Below are positions 1-5,141 of a stretch of DNA of 5,239 nt, one piece after another. The translations under genes were made by a program, and so were the position numbers. Source of the DNA: Gammaproteobacteria bacterium (GTDB lineage: Bacteria; Pseudomonadota; Gammaproteobacteria; Pseudomonadales; Pseudohongiellaceae); NCBI GenBank assembly GCA_016762975.1, contig JAESUV010000219.1, forward strand, positions 4,537 to 9,775, read 5' to 3'. Position 1 is the first letter of the stretch. Every line of letters starts with the position of its first letter. Below the pieces are notes generated by a model that ran no database searches, was not told where the DNA came from, and worked only from the letters and a program-made list of their open reading frames with translations.

Positions 1-152
1 TAGGTGCGCACGGGGGTTTCTAACCACTTTTTTTGGGCTTGCTGTTTGGTGATGTTGGTTGGGTAGCCGTAGGTTTGGCCAGATTGAGCAATTTGCTGGA
101 AGATTGGCCAGAAGTCATCGAAGTCTTGGGTTGTGGCTAATTGGATTTGCAT
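1..152 (-). CDS. GNAT-family N-acetyltransferase, N-terminal fragment (runs off left edge)
   Basis: Reading the minus strand from the ATG at 152-150 gives 50 complete codons open to the window edge, starting MQIQLATTQDFDDFWPIFQQ. The layout fits the N-terminus of a GNAT acetyltransferase: a first beta strand (residues 2-6), then T-x-x-D-x-D/x-x-x-W-P-I-F leading into helix 1 (residues 10-22), a G-x-T-Y-x-Y-P segment (25-31) and a K/R-rich helix ending W-L-E-T-P-V-R-T (43-50). GNAT enzymes transfer acetyl from acetyl-CoA to an amine; the substrate cannot be told here, and the acetyl-CoA-binding R/Q-x-x-G-x-G/A motif would lie beyond the edge. The last two bases read TA, which can be Tyr (expected in the family) or the start of a stop codon. 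ATG is the only usual start codon after the in-frame TAG about 20 codons upstream; no clear Shine-Dalgarno or promoter is seen. It is separated from tRNA-Arg by a terminator. Gln codons are mostly CAA. Family assignment comes from pattern recognition, without a search. Confidence 0.72.
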   Translation of the reverse strand, partial: MQIQLATTQDFDDFWPIFQQIAQSGQTYGYPTNITKQQAQKKWLETPVRT

Positions 153-256
153 TTGGATGCTTGATAGACGTGTTCGGTGAATTGAATAAAGACCGAGTGA
201 ATCTTGGGGATACTACTTCGACCGGGTGTTGGGGAAGTTAGCGGGTGAACCAAACC

Positions 257-279
257 AAAAAAACCCGCGTTAGCGGGTT
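257..279 (-). terminator. Rho-independent terminator after tRNA-Arg
   Basis: On the minus strand a perfect 7-bp stem AACCCGC / GCGGGTT (279-273 with 268-262) encloses a 4-base loop and runs into seven T residues (263-257). It starts 10 bases after the encoded CCA of tRNA-Arg, so it ends that transcript and insulates the downstream acetyltransferase gene. The A-run on the 5' side is only AA, so activity on the plus strand is less likely. Confidence 0.92.
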
Positions 280-288
280 CTTTGATAT

Positions 289-365
289 TGGTGCGCCCGA
301 CAGAGATCGAATCTGTAACCCCCGGCTTAGAAGGCCGGTGCTCTATCCGGTTGAGCTACGGGCGC
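289..365 (-). tRNA. tRNA-Arg (anticodon UCU)
   Basis: The 77-base minus-strand gene folds completely: acceptor GCGCCCG (365-359) pairs with CGGGCGC (299-293); D stem GCTC/GAGC; anticodon stem CCGGC/GCCGG with loop CTTCTAA; 5-base variable region; T stem ACAGA/TCTGT with loop TTCGATC; discriminator A at 292; CCA encoded at 291-289. The anticodon TCT lies at 331-329 and reads AGA/AGG arginine codons; A20 in the D loop and C35 agree with arginine identity. It appears to have its own promoter and leader hairpin and is followed by an intrinsic terminator, so it is probably a single-gene unit separate from tRNA-Pro/tRNA-His. Confidence 0.97.
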
Positions 366-370
366 GGAAT

Positions 371-406
371 GATTCGCTAAGCAATAAATTGCGGCTCTGG
401 CGAATC
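371..406 (-). other. Stem-loop in the tRNA-Arg 5' leader
   Basis: A perfect 7-bp inverted repeat, GATTCGC (406-400 on the minus strand) with GCGAATC (377-371), encloses a smaller GCAA-TAAA-TTGC hairpin (392-381). The outer stem begins about where transcription is predicted to start and ends 5 bases before the mature tRNA 5' end. It is probably a leader structure removed by RNase P/RNase E processing; that role is inferred. Confidence 0.55.
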
Positions 407-413
407 GGCGTGT

Positions 414-441
414 ATTTTACACGATTTCTTCTAGCTGACCA
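414..441 (-). promoter_or_regulatory. Probable sigma-70 promoter of tRNA-Arg
   Basis: On the minus strand, TGGTCA (441-436, 4 of 6 to TTGACA) is followed after 16 bases by TAAAAT (419-414, 5 of 6 to TATAAT). The predicted start is near 407, about 40 bases upstream of the mature tRNA. It lies between the doubtful 79-residue ORF and tRNA-Arg, so tRNA-Arg need not depend on read-through from tRNA-His. Confidence 0.5.
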
Positions 442-471
442 TGAGTAGTGCACGTCTGGGTGGAATTGCTT

Positions 472-711
472 CTAATCGTTAACATTCTTACTCTTCGGCT
501 GATCGCTGTAGCGATGATGTTCCTGCGGGGTTCCAGCGCAGCCTACTCCGGTGTACATGCCTGACATCACATCGTTCAGTCGGCGGTAAATTCTGGATAA
601 GCGGGCGAACGGCCCAGTCTTTGAATTTTCCAATAGGCTTGGTGAATCCACATTTAGGGACGACAGCTGCACCGGTGCGCCATCGATGGTTTTGGCTTTT
701 TGCTCTGACAT
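472..711 (-). CDS. Doubtful small hypothetical protein, 79 aa
   Basis: This minus-strand ORF runs from ATG at 711 to TAG at 472 inside the spacer between tRNA-His and tRNA-Arg. I do not recognise the protein. It is hydrophilic, without a signal peptide or membrane segment; residues 36-46 are basic (ARLSRIYRRLN), followed by a Gly/Met/Cys-containing stretch M-S-G-M-Y-T-G-V-G-C-A-G (49-60) and a polar tail with HH and several Lys. Its composition and codon choice look more protein-like than the overlapping minus-strand frame at 488-727, which is rich in Arg, Trp and Pro. Against it: no Shine-Dalgarno sequence upstream of the ATG, no convincing promoter, and a location in a tRNA spacer where chance ORFs are common. 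It could equally be non-coding. Confidence 0.3.
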   Translation of the reverse strand: MSEQKAKTIDGAPVQLSSLNVDSPSLLENSKTGPFARLSRIYRRLNDVMSGMYTGVGCAGTPQEHHRYSDQPKSKNVND

Positions 712-810
712 AGCGAGATTCTATCAACTATCTGTAATTTAACTACTTATATAAATGGCTACAGAAACAGACCTGCAGAGGGCCAATTTTAGTTCGGAGG
801 TCTTTGGAGA

Positions 811-831
811 AGAAGATGGATAAGAAGATGG
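811..831. repeat. Short direct repeat downstream of tRNA-His
   Basis: The 9-base sequence AGAAGATGG occurs at 811-819 and 823-831, a period of 12 bases. In the tRNA-His transcript the complement is C- and U-rich with few G, beginning 11 bases beyond the CCA end. It could take part in Rho-dependent termination or 3' trimming, but that is inference; it may be simple low-complexity sequence. Confidence 0.4.
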
Positions 832-841
832 GGGCGAATAA

Positions 842-917
842 TGGGGTGACTGACGGGGTTCGAACCCGCGACCACCGGAGTCACAGTCCAGGGCTCTACC
901 AACTGAGCTACAGTCAC
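842..917 (-). tRNA. tRNA-His (anticodon GUG)
   Basis: The minus-strand gene folds as acceptor GTGACTG (917-911) with CAGTCAC (852-846), D stem GCTC/GAGC, anticodon stem CTGGA/TCCGG with loop CTGTGAC (one T-G wobble), T stem GCGGG/CCCGT with loop TTCGAAC, and CCA encoded at 844-842. The anticodon GTG is at 884-882. The histidine-specific extra G-1 is encoded at 918 opposite the unusual discriminator C73 (845), so the mature RNA is expected to span 842-918. It lies 79 bases after tRNA-Pro and is probably co-transcribed with it. Confidence 0.97.
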
Positions 918-996
918 CATTGATCGCTAAACTGCGGTAATTCAGGGAATCGCGTGAATCCGCACTATTGATTCATCTTAGATGAGCCAACGAAAT

Positions 997-1073
997 TGGT
1001 CGGGGTAGAGAGATTCGAACTCCCGACATCTTGCTCCCAAAGCAAGCGCGCTACCAGACTGCGCTATACCCCG
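997..1073 (-). tRNA. tRNA-Pro (anticodon UGG)
   Basis: The 77-base minus-strand gene has acceptor CGGGGTA (1073-1067) pairing with TACCCCG (1007-1001), D stem GCGC/GCGC, anticodon stem CTTGC/GCAAG with loop TTTGGGA, T stem GGGAG/CTCTC with loop TTCGAAT, discriminator A at 1000 and CCA encoded at 999-997. The anticodon TGG (1039-1037) reads CCA/CCG and, when modified, further proline codons. The C1-G72 pair and A73 match bacterial proline identity. It is the first gene after a strong promoter and leader hairpin. Confidence 0.97.
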
Positions 1074-1080
1074 ATAATGG

Positions 1081-1118
1081 GTCCTAAATTCTCGAAAACG
1101 CTTCGTTTTCGAGAGGAC
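1081..1118 (-). other. Stem-loop in the tRNA-Pro 5' leader
   Basis: A perfect 10-bp stem, CTCGAAAACG (1113-1104 on the minus strand) with CGTTTTCGAG (1100-1091), closes a 3-base AAG loop. A second segment, GTCCT (1118-1114) with AGGAC (1085-1081), can extend it with a 5-base AATTT bulge on the 3' side. The predicted transcription start falls at the base of this structure, which ends 7 bases before the tRNA. No T-run follows, so it does not read as an intrinsic terminator for cysS. A 5' stability or processing element is inferred. Confidence 0.65.
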
Positions 1119-1121
1119 GGA

Positions 1122-1150
1122 ATAATACTCACGTCAATGGTACCAGTCAA
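1122..1150 (-). promoter_or_regulatory. Strong sigma-70 promoter of the tRNA-Pro/tRNA-His unit
   Basis: On the minus strand TTGACT (1150-1145, 5 of 6 to consensus) is followed after exactly 17 bases by TATTAT (1127-1122, 5 of 6). The bases after the -10 box are TCCGTCC, GC-rich as is usual for stringently controlled stable-RNA promoters. The start is expected near 1114-1116, about 42 bases upstream of tRNA-Pro. Confidence 0.78.
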
Positions 1151-1219
1151 TGCTTGATTCCATTGGTTTCAGCTAAAGACACGGTGCCTCGGGCGCTTCA
1201 GGCGAACCAGGCGAGTCGG

Positions 1220-2608
1220 CTAGCGCTCGATCCTCCAGCTACTGCCATCAGCACCGTCTTCCACGACAACTTTCATTGCTGCTAACTTGTCGCGTATTTC
1301 GTCGGCTAAGGCCCAATCCTTGTCTGCACGGGCCTGTTTACGTGCCGCAATCAGCTGATCTACCTCCTGCTCATCCACGTTGGTCGCGACATTGCTACGC
1401 AGAAACTCCTCAGGAGTGCTCTGCAAGATGCCTAATAAATTAGCGAGCCGTATAAGCAATGCACCGAGCTGGTTCGCAAGGCCGGGATCAGCCTCCTTGT
1501 TTTTATTGATCTCCTTCACCATCTCGAAAAGCACACTGAAGGCTTCCGGCGTGTTGAAGTCATCGTCCATCGCCGCGAAGAACGCCTTCTCGAAGCGGCT
1601 ATTGGTCAGCGACTTCGCATTCACAGTATCCAAGCCCTTCAAGCAATTATAGAAGCGCTCCATTACACTGGTAGACTGCTGCAAGCTCTGCTCAGAATAA
1701 TTGATCGGGCTACGGTAATGACTCGCAATCAATAGATGGCGAACAACTTCGGCATCGTAGTCCTTTAGAATTTCCCTCACGGTGAAAAAATTATTCAGCG
1801 ACTTCGACATCTTCTCATTATCGACACGCAGTGGACCATTGTGCATCCACACATTCGCGAATTGCGTGCCGGTCGCCGCTTCTGATTGTGCCACTTCATT
1901 CTCATGATGAGGAAACAGCAGATCCGATCCGCCACCATGAATATCGAAGTTGTCACCGAGGCAACAAGTCGACATGGCCGAACATTCGATATGCCAACCA
2001 GGCCTGCCATAGCCCCAGGGAGAATCCCAGCCAACACCGTCATCCGGCGAAGACTTCCATAACACAAAGTCTCTGGGGTCTTTCTTCAGCTCGCCTACTT
2101 CGATGCGCGCACCATCCAACAACTCATCCATCTTCTTTTTGGATAGCTTTCCGTAGCCAGGAAAATTCATGACTGAGAAATAGACATCGCCATTGTCAGC
2201 CCTGTAAGCCATGTCTTTTTCAACAAGCAGCTTAATCATGTCGACAATTTCGGTAATATGCCCTGTCGCCCGCGGCTCAACGTCCGGTGGAAGCACGGCT
2301 AACGCCGCCTCATCCTCATGCATTGCATCGATAAATCGATCGGTGAGGTCTGAAAATAATTCACCGTTCTCGCTAGCACGATTTAAAATTTTGTCATCGA
2401 TGTCGGTAATATTTCGCACATAATTGACCTCGTAACCACTTGCGCGCAGATAACGCGTGACGACATCAAACGCCACCATCATCCGCGCATGACCGAGGTG
2501 CAAATAATCGTAGGTTGTTATCCCACAAACATAGATGCCTACCTTGCCTTCAATAATTGGCTTAAATTCTTCTTTAGTCTGTGTCAGGCTGTTGTAAATA
2601 TTTAGCAC
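1220..2608 (-). CDS. cysS: Cysteinyl-tRNA synthetase (CysRS)
   Basis: Class I aminoacyl-tRNA synthetase that activates cysteine with ATP and charges tRNA-Cys in the cytoplasm. The 462-residue product has the family's usual length (E. coli 461) and aligns end to end by eye. The catalytic signatures are HLGH (residues 37-40, the HIGH motif) and KMSKS (266-270). The four zinc ligands that select cysteine are all present: C28, C209, H234 and E238, the last two in F-P-H-H-E-N-E. The region N-I-T-D-I-D-D-K (66-73) and the R-P-G-W-H-I-E-C-S block (202-210) are typical, and the C-terminal helical domain ends W-R-I-E-R. The start codon is GTG (2608-2606); a modest AAGAG Shine-Dalgarno lies about 7 bases upstream, and the position matches the family N-terminus (M-L-x-I-x-N). 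It follows glnS by 51 bases without an intrinsic terminator, so co-transcription is likely. No intrinsic terminator is visible after its TAG stop. Confidence 0.98.
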   Translation of the reverse strand: MLNIYNSLTQTKEEFKPIIEGKVGIYVCGITTYDYLHLGHARMMVAFDVVTRYLRASGYEVNYVRNITDIDDKILNRASENGELFSDLTDRFIDAMHEDEAALAVLPPDVEPRATGHITEIVDMIKLLVEKDMAYRADNGDVYFSVMNFPGYGKLSKKKMDELLDGARIEVGELKKDPRDFVLWKSSPDDGVGWDSPWGYGRPGWHIECSAMSTCCLGDNFDIHGGGSDLLFPHHENEVAQSEAATGTQFANVWMHNGPLRVDNEKMSKSLNNFFTVREILKDYDAEVVRHLLIASHYRSPINYSEQSLQQSTSVMERFYNCLKGLDTVNAKSLTNSRFEKAFFAAMDDDFNTPEAFSVLFEMVKEINKNKEADPGLANQLGALLIRLANLLGILQSTPEEFLRSNVATNVDEQEVDQLIAARKQARADKDWALADEIRDKLAAMKVVVEDGADGSSWRIER

Positions 2609-2659
2609 GGGATACTCTTTATTTATTTTCTATGATTCTATCTTAGATAGGTTTATCAC

Positions 2660-4402
2660 CTACCATGAATCACGCAGGGTTATGGTTCGATTGAAAACAA
2701 GCTTGCTCTCCGATGATGCCTTCTCATCGAGACAATAATAACCCTCTCTCTCGAATTGATAGCGCGGTGATGCACCCTCTTCCACTATAGATGGCTCTGC
2801 GATACAAGAACTAAGCTCGATCAATGAATCTTCGTTCAGACATTCACGAAAATCTTCGATGTCTTTGCTTTGAGGATTCTCGACATTGAATAGTCGATCA
2901 TACAAACGCACGCTCAACGGTATTCCCTTCGCCTCGGATACCCAGTGGATCACGCCTTTTACTTTGCGCCCTTGCGGCTTCTTGCCGAGCGTATCTAGAT
3001 CGACACTGCAATGCAGCTCGGTGATAGTTCCAGCCTCATCCTTAATCACCTCATCACATTTGATCACATAGGCGCCGCGCAGCCGCACCTCGCCACCTAC
3101 AGTGAGCCGTTTAAAGCCCTGCGGCGGTACCTCTTCGAAATCTGATCTATCTATCACCACGCGCTTGGTGAGAGGAACTGTGCGTCGCCCCATTTCCTCA
3201 TTCTTGGGATGGTTCGCCATACTGAGGTTCTCTAAGTGCTCATCCGACAGGTTCGTCAACACAACGGTAACTGGATTCAGCACACACATCGCCCGTGGAC
3301 TATTCTTGTCCAGGTCATCTCGAATCGCATGCTCTAACATGCCGAGATCGACAACGCTGTCGCTGCGCGCCACGCCGACACTCTCGCAAAAATTTCGAAT
3401 GGCGTTAGCAGTAAAGCCTCTCCTACGCATTCCAGCTAGAGTAGGCAGGCGCGGATCATCCCAGCCTTCCACGAGATTCGTCTCTACCATCTCCTTAAGC
3501 TGACGTTTGCCCACAATGGTGTAATTCAGTTTCAGCTTCGCGAATTCGGTCTGCTCCGGCAGTACATAGTCACTCTCCGTGCCAGCCAGATCGCTAGCCG
3601 CCGCGATGGATGCAATATCTACACTGTGCAATATCCAATCGTACAGAGGACGATGATCCTCAAATTCGAGCGTACACAGCGAATGAGTAATGCCTTCGAT
3701 CGCATCTGACAAGCAGTGCGTATAGTCGTAAGTCGGATAGATACACCACTTGGAGCCGGTCTGATGGTGCTCTATATGCCTAATCCGATACAAAACGGGA
3801 TCACGCATAGTGATATTCGGCGCGGCCATATCGATTTTTGCGCGCAGGCTGCAGGCTCCATCGGCAAACTCTCCAGCTCGCATACGCTCGAAGAGGTCCC
3901 TATTTTCTTCTATCGACCGAGCTCGATGCGGGCTGTTCCGTCCCGGCTCTGTCAGTGAGCCACGATACTCCCGCGCCTCAACTGCACTTAAGTCGCAGAC
4001 GTATGCCTTGCCTGATTCAATAAGCTGCACCGCAAACACGTACAATTTCTCGAAATAATTCGAGGAGTAGCGCACATCGCCATTCCACTGGAAGCCTAAC
4101 CAAGAAATATTGTCCTTAATAGCATCGACATACTCCTGACTCTCTTTCTCCGGATTCGTGTCATCGAAGCGGAGATTACACAGGCCTGAATTTTCTGCCG
4201 CTATGCCAAAGTTGAGGCAAATAGACTTCGCATGTCCGATATGCAGATAACCATTCGGCTCTGGTGGGAATCGAGTGTGCACGCGCCCGCCGTGCTTATT
4301 CTCTTTAATATCATGAGCAATCTTGTTGCGGATGAAATTAGACGAAGTGTTATTATCGACCGCCCCATCAAGAGTGGTACTAGCGGATTTTTGATCTGTC
4401 AT
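2660..4402 (-). CDS. glnS: Glutaminyl-tRNA synthetase (GlnRS)
   Basis: Class I synthetase that charges tRNA-Gln with glutamine in the cytoplasm. From ATG at 4402 it has 580 residues (E. coli 554). The GlnRS form of motif 1, R-F-P-P-E-P-N-G-Y-L-H-I-G-H, ends at residue 57. The glutamine-site residues matching E. coli D66, Y211, C229 and Q255 are kept (in F-D-D-T-N-P, P-T-Y-D-Y, H-S-L-C-T-L and P-E-Q-T-E-F). The C-terminal beta-barrel anticodon domain is complete (G-R-K-V-K-G-V-I-H-W; F-E-R-E-G-Y). Two oddities flank the active site: about 15 extra residues between D-W (255-256) and the Q255 equivalent (284), and I-V-G-K-R-Q-L (296-302) where E. coli has V-M-S-K-R-K-L; the lysine is kept. A TTG at 4441 would add 13 residues in the same frame, but ATG at 4402 is preferred: the protein before the conserved N-F-I-R segment is already longer than in E. 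coli, and TTG has no Shine-Dalgarno. The ribosome site at 4402 is also weak (AGAAG). Confidence 0.96.
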   Translation of the reverse strand: MTDQKSASTTLDGAVDNNTSSNFIRNKIAHDIKENKHGGRVHTRFPPEPNGYLHIGHAKSICLNFGIAAENSGLCNLRFDDTNPEKESQEYVDAIKDNISWLGFQWNGDVRYSSNYFEKLYVFAVQLIESGKAYVCDLSAVEAREYRGSLTEPGRNSPHRARSIEENRDLFERMRAGEFADGACSLRAKIDMAAPNITMRDPVLYRIRHIEHHQTGSKWCIYPTYDYTHCLSDAIEGITHSLCTLEFEDHRPLYDWILHSVDIASIAAASDLAGTESDYVLPEQTEFAKLKLNYTIVGKRQLKEMVETNLVEGWDDPRLPTLAGMRRRGFTANAIRNFCESVGVARSDSVVDLGMLEHAIRDDLDKNSPRAMCVLNPVTVVLTNLSDEHLENLSMANHPKNEEMGRRTVPLTKRVVIDRSDFEEVPPQGFKRLTVGGEVRLRGAYVIKCDEVIKDEAGTITELHCSVDLDTLGKKPQGRKVKGVIHWVSEAKGIPLSVRLYDRLFNVENPQSKDIEDFRECLNEDSLIELSSCIAEPSIVEEGASPRYQFEREGYYCLDEKASSESKLVFNRTITLRDSW

Positions 4403-4479
4403 TGCGAAGGTTCTTCTATCTCTGCGGATTATGTACGTCAATCTGAAACTGAGACTGTCGTGGCGCGCGTAAAACGCTT

Positions 4480-4509
4480 ATTATAACGGCTTCTGCATTG
4501 CCATAACAA
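4480..4509 (-). promoter_or_regulatory. Probable sigma-70 promoter of glnS-cysS
   Basis: On the minus strand TTGTTA (4509-4504, 4 of 6) is followed after 18 bases by a perfect TATAAT (4485-4480). The predicted start is near 4473, giving a leader of about 70 bases to the ATG at 4402 and about 30 to the alternative TTG at 4441. It is the best minus-strand promoter between ppiB and glnS. Confidence 0.65.
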
Positions 4510-4566
4510 AAAGTTTCATCGGCAAGTAGCACGCTGGGTTTATGCACCTAGTTATCTAGCATCTCC

Positions 4567-4609
4567 CTTGCTCAATCTCGCCCGTTTTTGGACGAGACTT
4601 AGGAGCAAG
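4567..4609 (+). other. Two-part stem-loop upstream of ppiB
   Basis: An outer perfect 7-bp stem CTTGCTC (4567-4573) / GAGCAAG (4603-4609) surrounds an inner stem TCTCGCCC (4576-4583) / GGACGAGA (4590-4597) with one C-A mismatch and a GTTTTT loop; the two are joined by an internal loop (AA opposite CTTAG). Neither strand continues into a T-run, and the flanking genes diverge, so a terminator is unlikely. It would lie in the ppiB leader if transcription starts upstream of it, ending 29 bases before the ATG. I see no convincing plus-strand promoter in 4510-4638. Confidence 0.55.
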
Positions 4610-4638
4610 ATTTAAGCTTCACTCAATAGGTAGTAAAC

Positions 4639-5139
4639 ATGATCACAATAAAGACCAACTACGGCGCAATTACCGTAGAGCTCGATTTCGACAAGGCACC
4701 CATTTCGGCCGCCAATTTTCTGCAGTATGCCAAATCTGGATTCTACGATGGCACTATCTTTCACCGTGTTATCAATGACTTCATGATTCAGGGCGGTGGT
4801 TTCGAGCCCGGCCTTACGCAGAAAGACTCTGGAACACCTATCGAGAACGAGGCCGACAATGGGTTAAAAAACCTAATCGGCACCTTGGCGATGGCAAGAA
4901 CGGCAGTTCCTCATTCCGCCACGGCACAGTTTTTCATCAACGTAGGCGACAATCACTTCCTGAACCACACCGGCAAGAACGACCAAGGCTGGGGCTATGC
5001 AGTTTTCGGCAAAGTGACAGACGGCATGGACGTGGTCAACAAACTCAAGGAGTGTGAGACAGCATCCCAGGACGGTCATCAAGATGTGCCAGTCAATGAG
5101 ATAATCATCGAATCCGTCGAAGTCACCGAAGAAGACTAA
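4639..5139 (+). CDS. ppiB: Cytoplasmic cyclophilin-type peptidyl-prolyl cis-trans isomerase
   Basis: Isomerises Xaa-Pro peptide bonds and assists folding; the absence of a signal peptide places it in the cytoplasm, as for E. coli PpiB (164 residues; 166 here). The cyclophilin core is complete: F-H-R-V-I-N-D-F-M-I-Q-G-G-G (residues 41-54) with catalytic R43 and the partners F48 and Q51, then T-L-A-M-A-R-T (82-88), S-A-T-A-Q-F-F-I-N (93-101) and G-W-G-Y-A-V-F-G-K-V (117-126). The position of human CypA W121 is F107 (N-H-F-L-N), as in E. coli cyclophilins, which bind cyclosporin poorly. The ATG at 4639 is preceded by an AGG-containing Shine-Dalgarno (TAGGTAG) at normal spacing. The stop TAA is 2 bases before the lpxH start, indicating an operon. 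It is transcribed divergently from glnS. Nothing in the protein is unusual. Confidence 0.98.
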   Translation: MITIKTNYGAITVELDFDKAPISAANFLQYAKSGFYDGTIFHRVINDFMIQGGGFEPGLTQKDSGTPIENEADNGLKNLIGTLAMARTAVPHSATAQFFINVGDNHFLNHTGKNDQGWGYAVFGKVTDGMDVVNKLKECETASQDGHQDVPVNEIIIESVEVTEED

Positions 5140-5141
5140 TC

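Larger units (their letters stand above)
366..841. other. Spacer splitting the tRNA cluster
   Basis: About 475 bases separate tRNA-His from tRNA-Arg. From right to left it contains a pyrimidine-rich stretch on the transcribed strand just after tRNA-His (about 806-835), AT-rich sequence (721-765), the doubtful 79-residue ORF (472-711), and the promoter and leader hairpin of tRNA-Arg (371-441). I see no intrinsic terminator after tRNA-His, no fourth tRNA and no transposase or terminal inverted repeats. Confidence 0.6.

Noticed and set aside
59..241. Plus-strand 60-codon ORF at the left edge
   Set aside because: It lies opposite the acetyltransferase frame, which has the recognisable protein family.
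245..448. Plus-strand 67-codon ORF across the tRNA-Arg region
   Set aside because: It is the antisense of the terminator, tRNA-Arg and its promoter; the D-R-D-R-I-C-N-P stretch is just the reverse complement of the T arm.
488..727. Second minus-strand ORF of 79 codons overlapping the doubtful spacer ORF
   Set aside because: Rich in Arg, Trp and Pro, no recognisable pattern, and no better start site; the 472-711 frame is more protein-like.
816..923. Plus-strand 35-codon ORF with a good ribosome-like site (GGAGAAGA) ending just past tRNA-His
   Set aside because: Most of it is the antisense of tRNA-His (G-V-R-T-R-D...), a well-known spurious ORF pattern opposite tRNA genes.
974..982. ATCTTAGAT shared with 2639-2647 as a dispersed repeat or operator
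   Set aside because: A single 9-base near-palindrome found twice in AT-rich spacers is compatible with chance, and the flanks differ.
1155..1219. GC-rich partial inverted repeats after cysS (GGTGCCT...AGGCGAACC) as its terminator
   Set aside because: The pairing is short and interrupted, and no T-run follows on the minus strand.
2636..2662. Small inverted repeats CTATC-TAA-GATAG and TAGGT-GATAA-ACCTA after the glnS stop as a terminator
   Set aside because: The stems are 5 bp, AT-rich and mutually exclusive, with no T-run following; they would not stop transcription before cysS.
2609..4638. T-box or amino-acid-responsive leader controlling cysS or glnS
   Set aside because: Neither leader shows a T-box sequence or a terminator/antiterminator pair, and such control is not typical of gammaproteobacteria.
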